The notes under the pieces are model-generated. The model was not told the origin of the DNA. It saw only the letters and a program-made list of their open reading frames with translations, and did not search any database. Position numbers and translations under genes: made by a program. This document shows positions 1-12,700 of a DNA stretch of 64,000 nucleotides, piece after piece (within the stretch, counting starts at the first letter, position 1; every line of letters begins with the position of its first letter). Location of the stretch: the NCBI GenBank assembly GCA_034440615.1, contig JAOTOM010005124.1:541001-605000 (forward strand), in the 5' to 3' direction. This DNA is from Ashinkailepas kermadecensis. Its lineage: Eukaryota; Arthropoda; Thecostraca; Neolepadidae.

Positions 1-571
1 GTAAATTCATACGCGAATTTCTTGTTTAAAGCAGTACCATCGGTCCGTTTTTCCTTCGGAATGTATAATTATTGGATGCTGAAAATCAAGAGTCGTTCCT
101 TCGTCACTGAGTGGTACCGACGATGGTATTGGCACCGATACTAACGGTGATGTTGCTACTGATACTGGTAATTGTAACGATGTGGTGGATTGAGGATGAG
201 GGTTGTCTCCATAACGAAGAAAACTGACGAACATTTCGTGATGGGACGACATCAACGAGTGCATTTGAACCAACTGGCCGCTTAAGCCTGAACCTTGATG
301 CTCGCTTCTCCCCTTGCATATGCCTCATTTTGGCCCGGCCGTGTGGTGGCCCGGTGTTGACCGGGTCTGCGACCCGTGCTGTTATGTCCCCGTGTGACTT
401 GTACCGGGGCGCCTGTGCTGCCGTGTCCCCGTGTGACCTGTACCGGGGTGCTCGTGCTGTTGTGATGCCGTGCTGACCGGACCTGCCATCCATGCTTGTC
501 CCGTGTATTGCACCGGGGCGCCTGTGCTGCCGTGTCCCCGTGTGACCTGTACCGGGGTGGCCGTGCTCCAG
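1..571 (+). other. Intron sequence with minisatellite upstream of exon a
   Basis: Unique AT-balanced DNA to about 340, then roughly four to five degenerate units around the motif cctgtaccggggtg up to the acceptor at 570-571. The preceding WD40 exons are not in the window. Confidence 0.6.
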
Positions 572-732
572 ACTCAGACGGCCAACTGTATGGCGGCCGG
601 CGAACACCTGGTGTTCATCGGGTGCGCCGACGGCATCGTGCGCTGCTTCTCGCCGCACACGCTGCAGTTCGTCACCACACTGCCGCGGACACACTACCTG
701 GGCGTGGACCTGGCCCGGGGACTGGCTATCAG
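572..732 (+). CDS. MAPKBP1: MAPKBP1/WDR62 exon a (WD40)
   Basis: Encodes residues 1-53 of the visible protein; includes [12 protein letters not shown], the counterpart of the vertebrate CGCADGTVRLF strand, then [11 protein letters not shown]. Acceptor ctccag at 566-571; donor GTGAGG at 733; ends in phase 2. The last 42 coding bases are the founder of the 74-bp array that follows. Confidence 0.93.
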
Positions 733-3700
733 GTGAGGACCGGGGGAGGGGAGCGGCAGCGGACACACTACCTGGGTGTGGACCTGGCCCGGGGACTGGC
801 TATCAGGTGAGGACCGGGGGAGGGGAGCGGCAGCGGACACACTACCTGGGTGTGGACCTGGCCCGGGGACTGGCTATCAGGTGAGGACCGGGGCAGGGGA
901 GCGGCAGCGGAACACACTACCGGGGGCGTGGCGTTAGGGAGGACGGGGGGGGGGGGGGGGACTACCTGGGCGTGGACCTGGCCCGGGGACTGGCTATCAG
1001 GTGAGGACCGGGGGAGGGGAGCGGCAGCGGACACACTACCTGGGCGTGGACCTGGCCCGGGGACTGGCTATCAGGTGAGGACCGGGGGGGGGGAGCGGCA
1101 GCGAACACACTACCTGGGTGTGGACCGGGGGAGGGGAGGGGCAGCAGACACACTACCTGGGTGTGGACCTGGCCCGGGGACTGGCTATCAGGTGAGGACC
1201 GGGGGAGGGGAGCGGCAGCGGACACACTACCTGGGTGTGGACCTGGCCCGGGGACTGGCTATCAGGTGAGGACCGGGGGAGGGGAGCGGCAGCGGACACA
1301 CTACCTGGGTGTGGACCTGGCCCGGGGACTGGCTATCAGGTGAGGACCGGGGGTAGATCATCAGGTGAGGACCCGGGAATGGAGAAGGTCATGGCTATGT
1401 GCGTATCTGGTGGACTGGAAGGTCATCAGTTGTCCACCTGTGAGGAATATGGTCAACATCTGATGATCCGGAGAGGGAGAGAGCCAGCCTGTCCATCCTC
1501 TCACTGCGGGTCAAACAGCTCACGGCAGCTGAATATCCTAAGCCTCATTCTAGGATCCTACTTGGGGTGGGCTGGAGGACGGCGCGGTGCGATGGGTGGT
1601 GTGTTGCCAGCTCTCACGCGACTGTAGAGTATACCCGGGCCAAGACTGGCCACTGTGCAGCCTGCAAGGTGCCGGAAGACGAGCCAGCCTGCCGCACGTC
1701 TCCACACGAAGCGGGCGTGTCGAGCAGCGGCTGAGTCAGATGGTCGGCCCATCCAGGGTTATTAACGCTCGACGAATGCTCCCCAAGGCTGGGCTAAGGC
1801 TGCCATGCCAGGGTGGAACGGGACAAAAGGCAGCCTTACTTACTGCTACGCTGAGTGCAATACAGATATTTCAGCGTGTGAATTGTTCCGCGTGTACCAA
1901 ATATGCTTAGAATCGCAAACTCTTCACCGTCTGCTTTAGTTATATATTCTTCTTTTTTTCTGTGGATAGCACATTGGGATAGTGGATAGCGACGATGCAC
2001 GACAACGTGGTGGTCGGGCATGAACGGCTCGGCTACAATTTAGCATACTAAAAAGGATTTGCAATGGACTGAAGCTGGATTTGTCTTTTTTTCCAAGTCC
2101 AGGCTTGTGGATTGGAGTGCAGCCGTCTTGGAGAGTGATCTTGATCATCCTCGCCAGTGTATGGCATGTGCCAAGTGTGCCGCAGCTATGGGGCGGACAC
2201 GCGTGTGGCACACACGACTGACATATGTCATGTGTGCCGCAGCTATGTGGCGGACACGTGTGTGGCACACACGACTGACATATGTCATGTGTGCCGCAGC
2301 TATGTGGCGGACACGTGTGTGGCACACACGACTGACATATGACATGTGTGCCGCAGCTATGTGGCGGACACGTGTGTGGCACACACGACTGACATATGTC
2401 ATGTGTGCCGCAGCTATGGGGCTGACACGTGTGTGGCACACACGACTGACATATGTCAGTGTGCCGCAGCTATGGGGCGGACACGTGTGGCACACGACTG
2501 ACATATGTCATGTGTGCCGCAGCTGTGTGGCGGACACGTGTGTGGCACACACGACTGACATATGACATGTGTGCCGCAGCTGTGTGGCGGACACGTGTGT
2601 GGCACACACGACTGACATATGACATGTGTGCCGCAGCCATGTGGCGGACACGTGTGTGGCACACACGACTGACATATGACATGTGTGCCGCAGCTATGTG
2701 GCGGACACGTGTGTGGCACACACGACTGACATATGACATGTGTGCCGCAGCTATGTGGCGGACACGTGTGTGGCACACACGACTGACATCGCAGCTATGG
2801 GGCGGACACGTGTGTGGCACACACGACTGACATATGTCATGTGTGCCGCAGCTATGTGGCGGACACGTGTGTGGCACACACGACTGACATATGACATGTG
2901 TGCCGCAGCTATGGGGCGGACAGACGTGTGTTGTGGCACATGCGGCTGATCTGTTCCAAATGCTATGGGAGCTATGGGAGCTATGCTATCCGCAGCTATG
3001 GGACAAACACATGTGTGGCACATACTGCTGACATGTGACGTGTGTGTCGCAGCTATGAGGCGGACAGACGTGTGTGTGACACATAGGCTAGTATGTGACG
3101 CAGTTATAAATTATTCGTGAATTAGGGTGGAATATACCACTTTCTGAATACTCAATCGACATCCTTCTTCAAGAAGTATCGACATCCTGCTTCATGATGC
3201 GTGCTGATGAAGTCTTCGTATCTCCTTTCTAACAATATCTCGTTCATAAGTAGCATGCTCATGCTCTCGATAAGGGATGGTGATACACGAACATTTCGCA
3301 ACGCAATTTCAGGTAAAGGGATTGCCTATGATGCGATATGGTATACAGTTGCAGTTTCAAGCGTATGTATTTTTATCCCTATCCCGAGTATAGCTCTTCC
3401 TAAATTATGAATTGCAAAATAAATGATAAGGGTAGGACTGAAGTACGCCATTGGATGAAATTTGAGTCAGAAGGACTTCAAAATCATTTTAAATGACACT
3501 AATTCCGTGGAAAATATCGACATCCCACTTTGCTCGTTTCGACATCCCACACCTAACGAAAAATCATTATTTTAACGCTGATGTGACGAGTGTGCCGCAG
3601 CTATGGGGCGGACAGAAGTGTGACACAGGCTGACATGTAGCATGTGTACCGCAGCTATAGGGTGGACAGACGTGTGTGTGTGTGGCACAAAGCTGACATG

Positions 3701-6700
3701 TGCCGTGTGTGCCGCAGCCATATGGCGGCACACCCTGCCGGCAGCCGGTACCCGGACTGTGTGGGCGTCACCTTCGACGAGACGGCCCAGAAGGTCACGT
3801 GCTTCTACAACGACCACTCGGTGTACGTGTGGGACGTGCGCGACATCGGGAAGGTGAGCCGCCGTGCCGGCGGAGACGGCAACGCGGTGCGATGGTCGTC
3901 TGTGCCACAGCCAAGTCGCTGATACTTGGTTGGGGCTTAGCCCGCGATGGTGTGGGCCTATTTACCGACGATATTACATTGACTTCGAGGCGGCCGGTCC
4001 CTACCGCTCAGGTCACTGTGCCAAGGGGGAGATGAACGGTTTCGGCACTGTCCGATATTGATCTGCCGTGTCGGCCTGGTGACGGAATGGTTGTCGAGAC
4101 TGTCCAGGGATGATCTCTGCTGTGTCGGCCAGATGACGGAATGGTTGTCGATACTGTCCTGTGATGATCTCTGCTGTGTCGACCAGATGACGGAATGGTT
4201 TTCGAGGCTGTTCGGTGATCTGGGCTGTCACCAGGGGACGGGGAGCGGTTTTCGACGTTGTGCGACAATTATCTGCGCTGTGTGGATCAGGTGACAGGAT
4301 GACGGGATGGTTTTCGAGACTGCCCGGTGACACTATGTGCGGTGCCCGTCAGGTGGGCAAATCTCACTCGTTCCTGTACCACTCCGCGTGCATCTGGGGT
4401 GTGGAGACGTCGCCCCAGGTGGACGGGCTGAAGTCAGTGTTGCCACCCGGCTCGTTCATCACGTGCAGTTCAGACGACACCATCCGTATCTGGAACCTGG
4501 ACCCCAACATGCCCAACAACACCGTCTACAAACGCAATATCTACAGCAATGTGAGTGTGATAACAATGGACACGGTTGCTATGTCTACAGCTATGAGGGT
4601 GTTATGATAATGGACACGGTTGCTATATCTACAGCAATGTGAGTGTGATGACAATGGACACGGTTGCTATATCTAGGATAATGTGAGTGTGATAAAAATG
4701 GACACGGTTGCTATATCTACAGCAGTGAGTGTGATAACAATGGACACGGTTGCTATGTCTACAGCAGTGAATGTGATAGCAATGGAGACGGTTGCTATAT
4801 CTACAGCAATGTGAGTGTGATGACAATGGACACGGTTGCTATATCTGGGATAATGTGAGTGTGATGACAATGGACACGGTTGCTATATCTAGGATAATGT
4901 GAGTGTGATGACAATGGACACGGTTGCTATGTCTAGGATAATGTGAGTGTGATAAAAATGGACACGGTTGCTATATCTACAGCAGTGAGTGTGATAATAA
5001 TGGACACGGTTGCTATATCTGGGATAATGTGAGTGTGATGACAATGGACACGGTTGCTATATCTAGGATAATGTGAGTGTGATGACAATGGACACGGTTG
5101 CTATATCTAGGATAATGTGAGTGTGATAAAAATGGACACGGTTGCTATATCTACAGCAGTGAGTGTGATAACAATGGACACGGTTGCTATATCTGGGATA
5201 ATGTGAGTGTGATGATAATGGACACGGTTGCTATATCTAGGATAATGTGAGTGTGATGACAATGGACACGGTTGCTATATCTACAGCAGTGAGTGTGATA
5301 ACAATGGACACGGTTGCTATATCTACAGCAGTGAATGTGATAGCAATGGAGACGGTTGCTATATCTACAGCAATGTGAGTGTGATGACAATGGACACGGT
5401 TGCTATATCTAGGATAATGTGAGTGTGATGACAATGGACACGGTTGCTATACCTAGGACAATGTGAGTGGAATGACAATGGGCACGGTTGCTATGTCTAC
5501 AGCAGAGTGCGATGCCACCATAAAAAGCGATTCAATATAGGCAGTAGCATGACGTCAAGCCGTTTACGACCCTCTGTTTATTACCTCCGTGTTGGGTACG
5601 TGGACTACTCTGGATTTCTGAACTCAATACAATTATTTGGTCAAGGCCTCGTATGTCTTCTGTCCGTGAATTGCAAAGATCAAATAAAGTTTCGGCATAT
5701 TTGTATAATGTTACGCGCTATTTGTTAATTTCTGAGCAGCGTACATTGTAGCTGCTCATGCTGTCAAGGGGATATTTCAATGTTGATTGTTGCAGATAGG
5801 TGTATTGCTACGCTCTACCTAGCACGATGACGTTGGACGAAGAAGTTTAGTATTGTATGCCAAAGTGATACCGATGAGAGCTCCGTTTTGTTGTCTGGGG
5901 TTCGGTTGCGTTGTTAATGCCCAGGTGCGCGGGCTGTAAATCCAGCATGACTGGTCTACATGCAGTGATGTAATATCTCCGTTGAAACATTGCTGACACG
6001 AGAATGTAATCGTCGTTGCTTCCAACTCGCTCGCACCCACGCCGATCTTCTCTGCTGCGTTACTTCAGCTCCCATTAATTTCACTCATTCAGAGCGGCGC
6101 GTGGGCCGTGGCCACGATTTGAGGCCTGGTGTTGCGTTTAGCCGCGGTTAGGTGACCATCTGAGGTATGGGCGAGATGTGATCATAACAGTCCTTACGCC
6201 CTAAAGACAAAATAGCTAACGAACTGCTCTGCAGCATGCGACTCGGCTGTGGCAAGTTCCTTGCGTTACTATTGCCGGCGTCGTGCTGGGTCAATGTTAC
6301 AGCTTTTAGTGCCGTAGGGGCAGGGATTAATTCGGGTTTCTATTGCCAGCGTCGGGCTGGGCCAACGTTGCGGTTTTAGTGCTGCTAGGTCAGCGATTCA
6401 TTCAGACTGCTATTTCCAGTGTTGTACTAGGATAATGTAGCTTTTAGTGCCGTAAGGCCACGGATTAACTCCGATTCGAATCACGATTTCGTGTTCCCGG
6501 GTGCGATGTATCGACAGTTAGCCCGTTTTGGCGTCTTGCTGCCCCGGACCGGAACTGTGTTGTCACGTGACGTGTGTGACGGCTGCGAGTGGTCCGCCGG
6601 TGACGTGACGTGACGTGATGTGTCGCAGGACCTGCTCAAGATCCTGTACATCGACCCGTCGCTGCAGTACCTCAAGGACGTGGAGCCCAGCGCGCGCGAG

Positions 6701-9700
6701 AACAGCGACAAAACCGACCCCAGCTACGACTGCAAGAACGGCGTGCGCTGTATCAAGATCTCGCCCGACGGCAAACAGCTGGCGTCGGGCGACAGGCAGG
6801 GCAACATCAGGTGTGTGTCGGGCAGGGCCCGTCTGGCCCGGGCCTGGCTGTCGTATGTACAGCTAGTGGTAAGAGTCCCGCTGGACGGATTCAGCGGTCA
6901 GGTCAGGCCAGGATGATCCGACCAGGGTGTGTTAGCGTCAGTCAGTTCAGTTGGCATGCTACCTTTCAGCTAAATTGGCATGCATATGCATTTATACAAA
7001 AAGTAGTTGAGCGGGATAATGCATTAACAAGCACCAAACCCGGCGTTCACAACCGCATGCAGGCGAGCTGTATGTTAAACATTGACAAACCGTATCAAAA
7101 AGTACACATTTACGCTTCACACGCAAATACGGCAGTCCGCATGACAGCATTGTAAACACGACCACGTTTCCCGTCGCCAATATCGAGCCGCGCGCCCGGC
7201 GATCCCCTGACCTTGGTGACGTCGCCGTGACGCTGATGACGTGACGTCAGGGTGCACGAGCTGCAGTTTATGGACGAGCTGTGCAAGATCGAGGCGCATG
7301 ACGCCGAGGTGCTCTGTCTGGAGTACAGCCGCTCTGACACCGGCTGGCGGCTGTTGTCGTCCGCCTCCCGCGACCGGCTCATCCACCTGTTCAACGCCGA
7401 CCAGGTCAGTGCTGGTGGCCTGACCAGGTCAGTGGTGGTGACCCAGCCAGGTCAGTACTGGCGACCTGACCAGGTCAGTACTGGTGCGTAACCAGATCAG
7501 TATTGGAGACCCGACCAGGTCAATGCTGGCGACCTGACCAGGGCAGCACTGGCGACCTGACCAGGTCAGTACTGGTGCTTGACCAGGTTAGTACTGGTGC
7601 CTGATCAGGTCAGTGCTGGCAACCTGACTAGGTCAGTATTGGTGACCTCACCGGATCAGTGCTGGTGACCTGACCAGGTCAGTGGTGGTGACCCAGCCAG
7701 GTCAGTACTGGCGACCTGACCAGGTCAGTACTGGTGCGTGACCAGATCAGTATTGGAGACCCGACCAGGTCAATGCTGGCGACCTGACCAGGTCAGTACT
7801 GGCGACCTGACCAGGTCAGTACTGGTGCCTGATCAGGTCAGTACTGGCGACCTGACCAGGTTAGTACTGGTGCCTGATCAGGTCAGTGCTGGCAATCTGA
7901 CTAGGTCAGTATTGGTGACCTCACCGGATCAGTGCTGGTGACCTGACTAGGTCAGTATTGGTGACCTCACCGGATCAGTGCTGGTGACCTGACCAGGCCA
8001 GTATTGGTGATCTGACCACATTAGTACTTGCACCCGGGACAGATCAGTACTGACGGTCTGATCAGGTCAATGCTAGCGACCTGACCAGGTCAGTGTTTGT
8101 AACCTGACGAGGTCAGTACTGGTGACCTGACCAGGTCAGTATTGTTGACCTGACTGGGTTAGTACTGACGACGTGACCGGGTCAGTACTGGCGACCTGAC
8201 CACGTCAGTACTGGCAACCTGACCATGTCAGTCCACTACCCACCTCAGGTTGAGATATATTGGGGGAAGGACACTCGCCCCTCAAGCGAAAGGTTGTGGG
8301 TTCCAGACCCACCTGTGTGCTCTCCACCGGCGACCAATCGGCGGTAACGACTGGCGAGGTTATGGACGCTATATGATCCACATGGTCGATGCGCCCTAAA
8401 GCCAAAATAACTAACTGACTGGCCAGGTTAATCTGACTCCATTGCAGCCGACCCATCCTAAGGCGACCAACCTTGTGATGACCAACCTTCTGACTGAACC
8501 TTCTGCCTGCTGAAGGTTGATGACCATGACTCTCAAATGACCAACCTTCTGCCCGCCTGACCTGTCCAGTTCCCATTGACTTACATGCTCGGTGATATGC
8601 CTAATTTGCAGTGTGCGCGCTGACAGTGATGAGGGTGTGTAGTAGTGAAACCGTAATGTTGAAAATTGGTTCATTTCTAGCTATATATGAGGAACCAAAA
8701 AAGCAACAGTATGATGTAGAGTTTTGCCATGAAAAGAAGTTCAATTGAAAGATATATCGGTTTTTTCTCATATATATTTCAATAACTTTAATGTCCTCCT
8801 CGTGATCAGAAGTATTTTTGTCCGGTGCATGTATATAAAATTCAACTAAGATCACGAAATTCGTGTGAGCACTTGAAACTCGTGTTCCGCCCATTTTGAC
8901 GGCACGCTTATGCTGTAATGAGGCGTGTTCAGTGATGTAATGGTGTGCTCGGAAGCGCGACTGCGTCCAGATGGCGTCAGATTCGGTACCGTGACTCGAC
9001 ACGACCCGTGTGTCCGACAGGAGTACCAGTTCCTGCAGACACTGGACGACCACAGCTCCTCCATCACGGCGGTGCGCTTCTTCCAGCACCAGGAGCGCCT
9101 CTTCATGGTCAGCTGCGGCGCCGACAAGTCCGTCATCTTCCGACAGGCCACCCTGGTGAGCGGGCGACCGGCGTCCGCTGTTGCTCTCACGGCACGGGTT
9201 CCCGGGAGGCCGCCGACCGTCCCATCAGGCTCCAGCCACAGACGCCGGCCGTCCCACCTGGCTCCACCCACAGCCGCCTCTAACGGACACGTTCTGTGTC
9301 CTGGGCCGCCGGCCGTCCCACCTGGCTCCACCCACAGCCGCCTCTAACGGACACGTTCTGTGTCCTGGCCCGCCGGCCATCCCACCTGGCTCCACCCACA
9401 GCCGCTTCTAACGGACACGTGGGTCCGGGGCCGCCGGCCATCCCACCTGGCTCCACCCACAGCCGCCTCTAACGGACACGTTCTGTGTCCTGGGCCGCCG
9501 GCCATCCCACCTGGCTCCACCCACAGCCGCCTCTAACGGACACGTTCTGTGTCCTGGCCCGCCGGCCATCCCACCTGTCTCCACCGACAGCCGCTGACCC
9601 CTCGGCCATGGGCCGGCGCCCTTCCGCCGCGGCCGCTCTCTGCCGCCGGGCGGCGATACTGGGACCACAGCTGGTCAGTGGCAGTCCTACCGCCTGCCAG

Positions 9701-12700
9701 GTTACAGCGCCGTGCCCTGTCGGTGTTGATATTACACCACCTGCCGATACACCAACTGCTGCTTCACATGACTCGAGCATACGAGTGCCTTGTATAAGAA
9801 CCTGTGGCGTCCGCGGCCTTCCAGACTGCGCGTATTGTATTCCCCGCGGAATACTGCGTGGAAGCTGGCCACCGTGGTCGTGCTGCTCCTGTTCCTTGTG
9901 GAGCGCCGACAACGCAACAGGGCCGTTGAGTTTGGTTGAGGCAGGGCTTGTCGACTTCACTGTAAGATAAAGTATTGTATTTATCAACATGCAACATCCA
10001 ACATCTTTGTCAACTGCCGTCTCCGAGGCGTCCCCGAACACGTCACGATATGGCCTGTATATGATCGTTAGTCGTCAGCCGTAACGCCACCTGTGTCGAC
10101 ACGACCGCGGGGCCGGCGCCCGGGGCTGTGACCAGTGGTCGCATGGTCACTGACCACTCAGCCACCGCCCGTGTCCCGCCAGAGCCCAGAGCGGCAGCTG
10201 CAGTTCTCGCGCAGCCACAACGTGGTGGGCAAGACGACGCTCTACGACATGGAGGTGGACCACTCGCAGCGGCACATCCTCACTGCCTGCCAGGACCGCA
10301 ACATCCGCGTCTACAACGTCGCCAACGGCAAGCACAGCAAGACGTTCAAGGGCAGCATGTCTGACGACGGCACTCTCATCAAGGTTAGTCGGCTGACAAG
10401 GGCAGCATGGCTGACGACGGCACTCTCATCAAAGTCAGTCGGCTGACAAGGGCAGCATGGCTGACTACGACAGTCATCAAGGTCAGTCAGCTGACAAGGG
10501 CAGCATGGCTGACTACGACAGTCATCAAGGTTATTCGGCTGATACGTTTCTGGATGTCTCAAGATCCTGTCTTTGTTTTATCAGTGCATTTACTTGCTTT
10601 CCCGTGTTTGATTTGTTTGTGATGTTGTTGGTTGCTCTCTTGTCTATTTGTTTGCTGGTAATTCAGTCAGTTTATCCGTTATTCTGGGTTCGTGGTGCAT
10701 CACCTGTGGTGGCGTGGGGTACCCACTACGGTGACAGTGGTGGTGTTGGGGCAGGTCGCATTAGCGACGGGCAGTCGAGTGGAGCCTGTCTGTGGTGGTG
10801 CAGGTCAGTGCATTTTTCAGTAACTAGCGTCATGGTGCGTTGGAGGCCGGTATTTAGGACGGACCACATGGTGGTCTGTAGTGTAGGCCGTTGTTTAGGA
10901 CGGACCACATTGTGGTCTGTGGTGTAGGCCGGTATTTCGGACGGACCACATGTTGGTCTGTGGTGTAGGCCGGTATTTAGGACGGACCACATGTTGGTCT
11001 GTGGTGTAGGCCGTTGTTTAGGACGGACTACATGGTGGTCTGTAGTGCAGGACGGTATTTAGGACGGACCACATGGTGGTCTGTAGTGCAGGCCGATGTT
11101 TAGGACGGACCACATGGTGGTCTGTAGTGCAGGCCGGTATATAGGACGGACCACATGTTGGTCTGTAGTGTAGGCCTTTGTTTAGGACGGACCACATGTT
11201 GGTCTGTGGTGTAGGCCGGTATTTAGGACGGACCACGTGGTGGTCTGTGATGTAGGCCGGTGTTTAGGACGGACCTTATGGTGGTCTGTGGTGTTGGCCG
11301 TTGTTTAGGACGGACCACATGTTGGTCTGTGGTGTAGGCCGGTATTTAGGACGGACCACATGGTGGTCTGTGGTGTAGGCCGTTGTTTAGGACGGACCAC
11401 ATGGTGGTCTGTGGTGTAGGCCGGTATTTAGGACGGACCACATGGTGGTCTGTGGTGTAGGCTAGTGTTGAGGACGGACCACGTGGTGCATGTGGCCACG
11501 TCTTCCGAGTTTTCTCAACAATGTCCCACCGGGTGATCTAACCAGAACGGCAGGAAGTGATTCTTCGCTCTGTTGTAATCGTGGCGGAAGCAGACAATGC
11601 TAAGAACAGCCCGGTCCTTGATTTTCATCACCCAGAAAATTGTATGGGCGCTATATGACCTATGCAGTCGATGGGCCCCTAAGCTATAATAACTAACTAA
11701 CCCAGAGAATTGCCATCTAGAAAGGTATCCTCTCCTCCCACTAGAAAGGATAATGGTGTATGCATAATGATGGTGCATATGTAATGATATAGTGCAGGAT
11801 AATGATAACGATAATATATGTATGTGTATATGTATGTATATTTTTGGAGATATATACTTGAGACTTCTGGATAAAAAAATCGTCAGGGTTTGTATCACGC
11901 GCGTTTGATGTATTTCGTATTGTCTGCACTATTCATGAATTGCAATCCAAAATTAACCATTAGTTACTAATAACTCTAGATTGTGAAAATATCAGTGTTA
12001 AGTGTGGAGTCATTCCCTCCTAATTCAATCATCCAAAGTGTATGCTCTCAAAGTCAAGGATTTCAACAACTAAATGCGAACCTGGAGGCGTCCTTCGGAG
12101 TGCTGTATTGACACTGCCCGCGGGCGAGTGGGCGCTGTGTTCCGTGATATCCGGAGAGCCATGCTGGAGCGGTGCTGATTTGCCCGGCTCGCCAGCTCTC
12201 CATGGACCAGTCGGGCATCTACGTCGCCACCTCGTGCACCGACAAGACGCTGTACGTGTACGACTACTACTCTGGAGAGTGCATGGCCTCCATGTTCGGC
12301 CACAGCGAGCTTGTCACCGGACTGAGGTGGGTGTGGTCTCCAGACTGAGGTGGGTGTGGTCACCGGACTAAGGTGGGTGTGGTTACCGGACTGAGGTGGG
12401 TGTGGTCTCCAGACTGAGGTGGGTGTGGTCTCCATACTAGTTGGGTGTGGTCTCCAGACTGAAGTGGATGTGGTTACCGAACTGAGGTGGGTGTGGTCTT
12501 CATACTAGGTGGGTGTGGTTACCAGACTGAGGTGGGTGTGGTCTCCATACTAGTTGGGTGTGGTCTCCAGACTGAAGTGGGTGTGGTTACCGAACTGAGG
12601 TGGGTGTGGTCTTCATACTAGGTGGGTGTGGTTACCAGACTGAGGTGGGTGTGGTCTCCAGGCTAAGGTGGGTGTGGTTACCGGACTGAGGTGGGTGTGG

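Noticed and set aside
2172..3070. CRISPR array
   Set aside because: Regular 57-bp units are fully repetitive without unique spacers, and the DNA is from an animal with introns.
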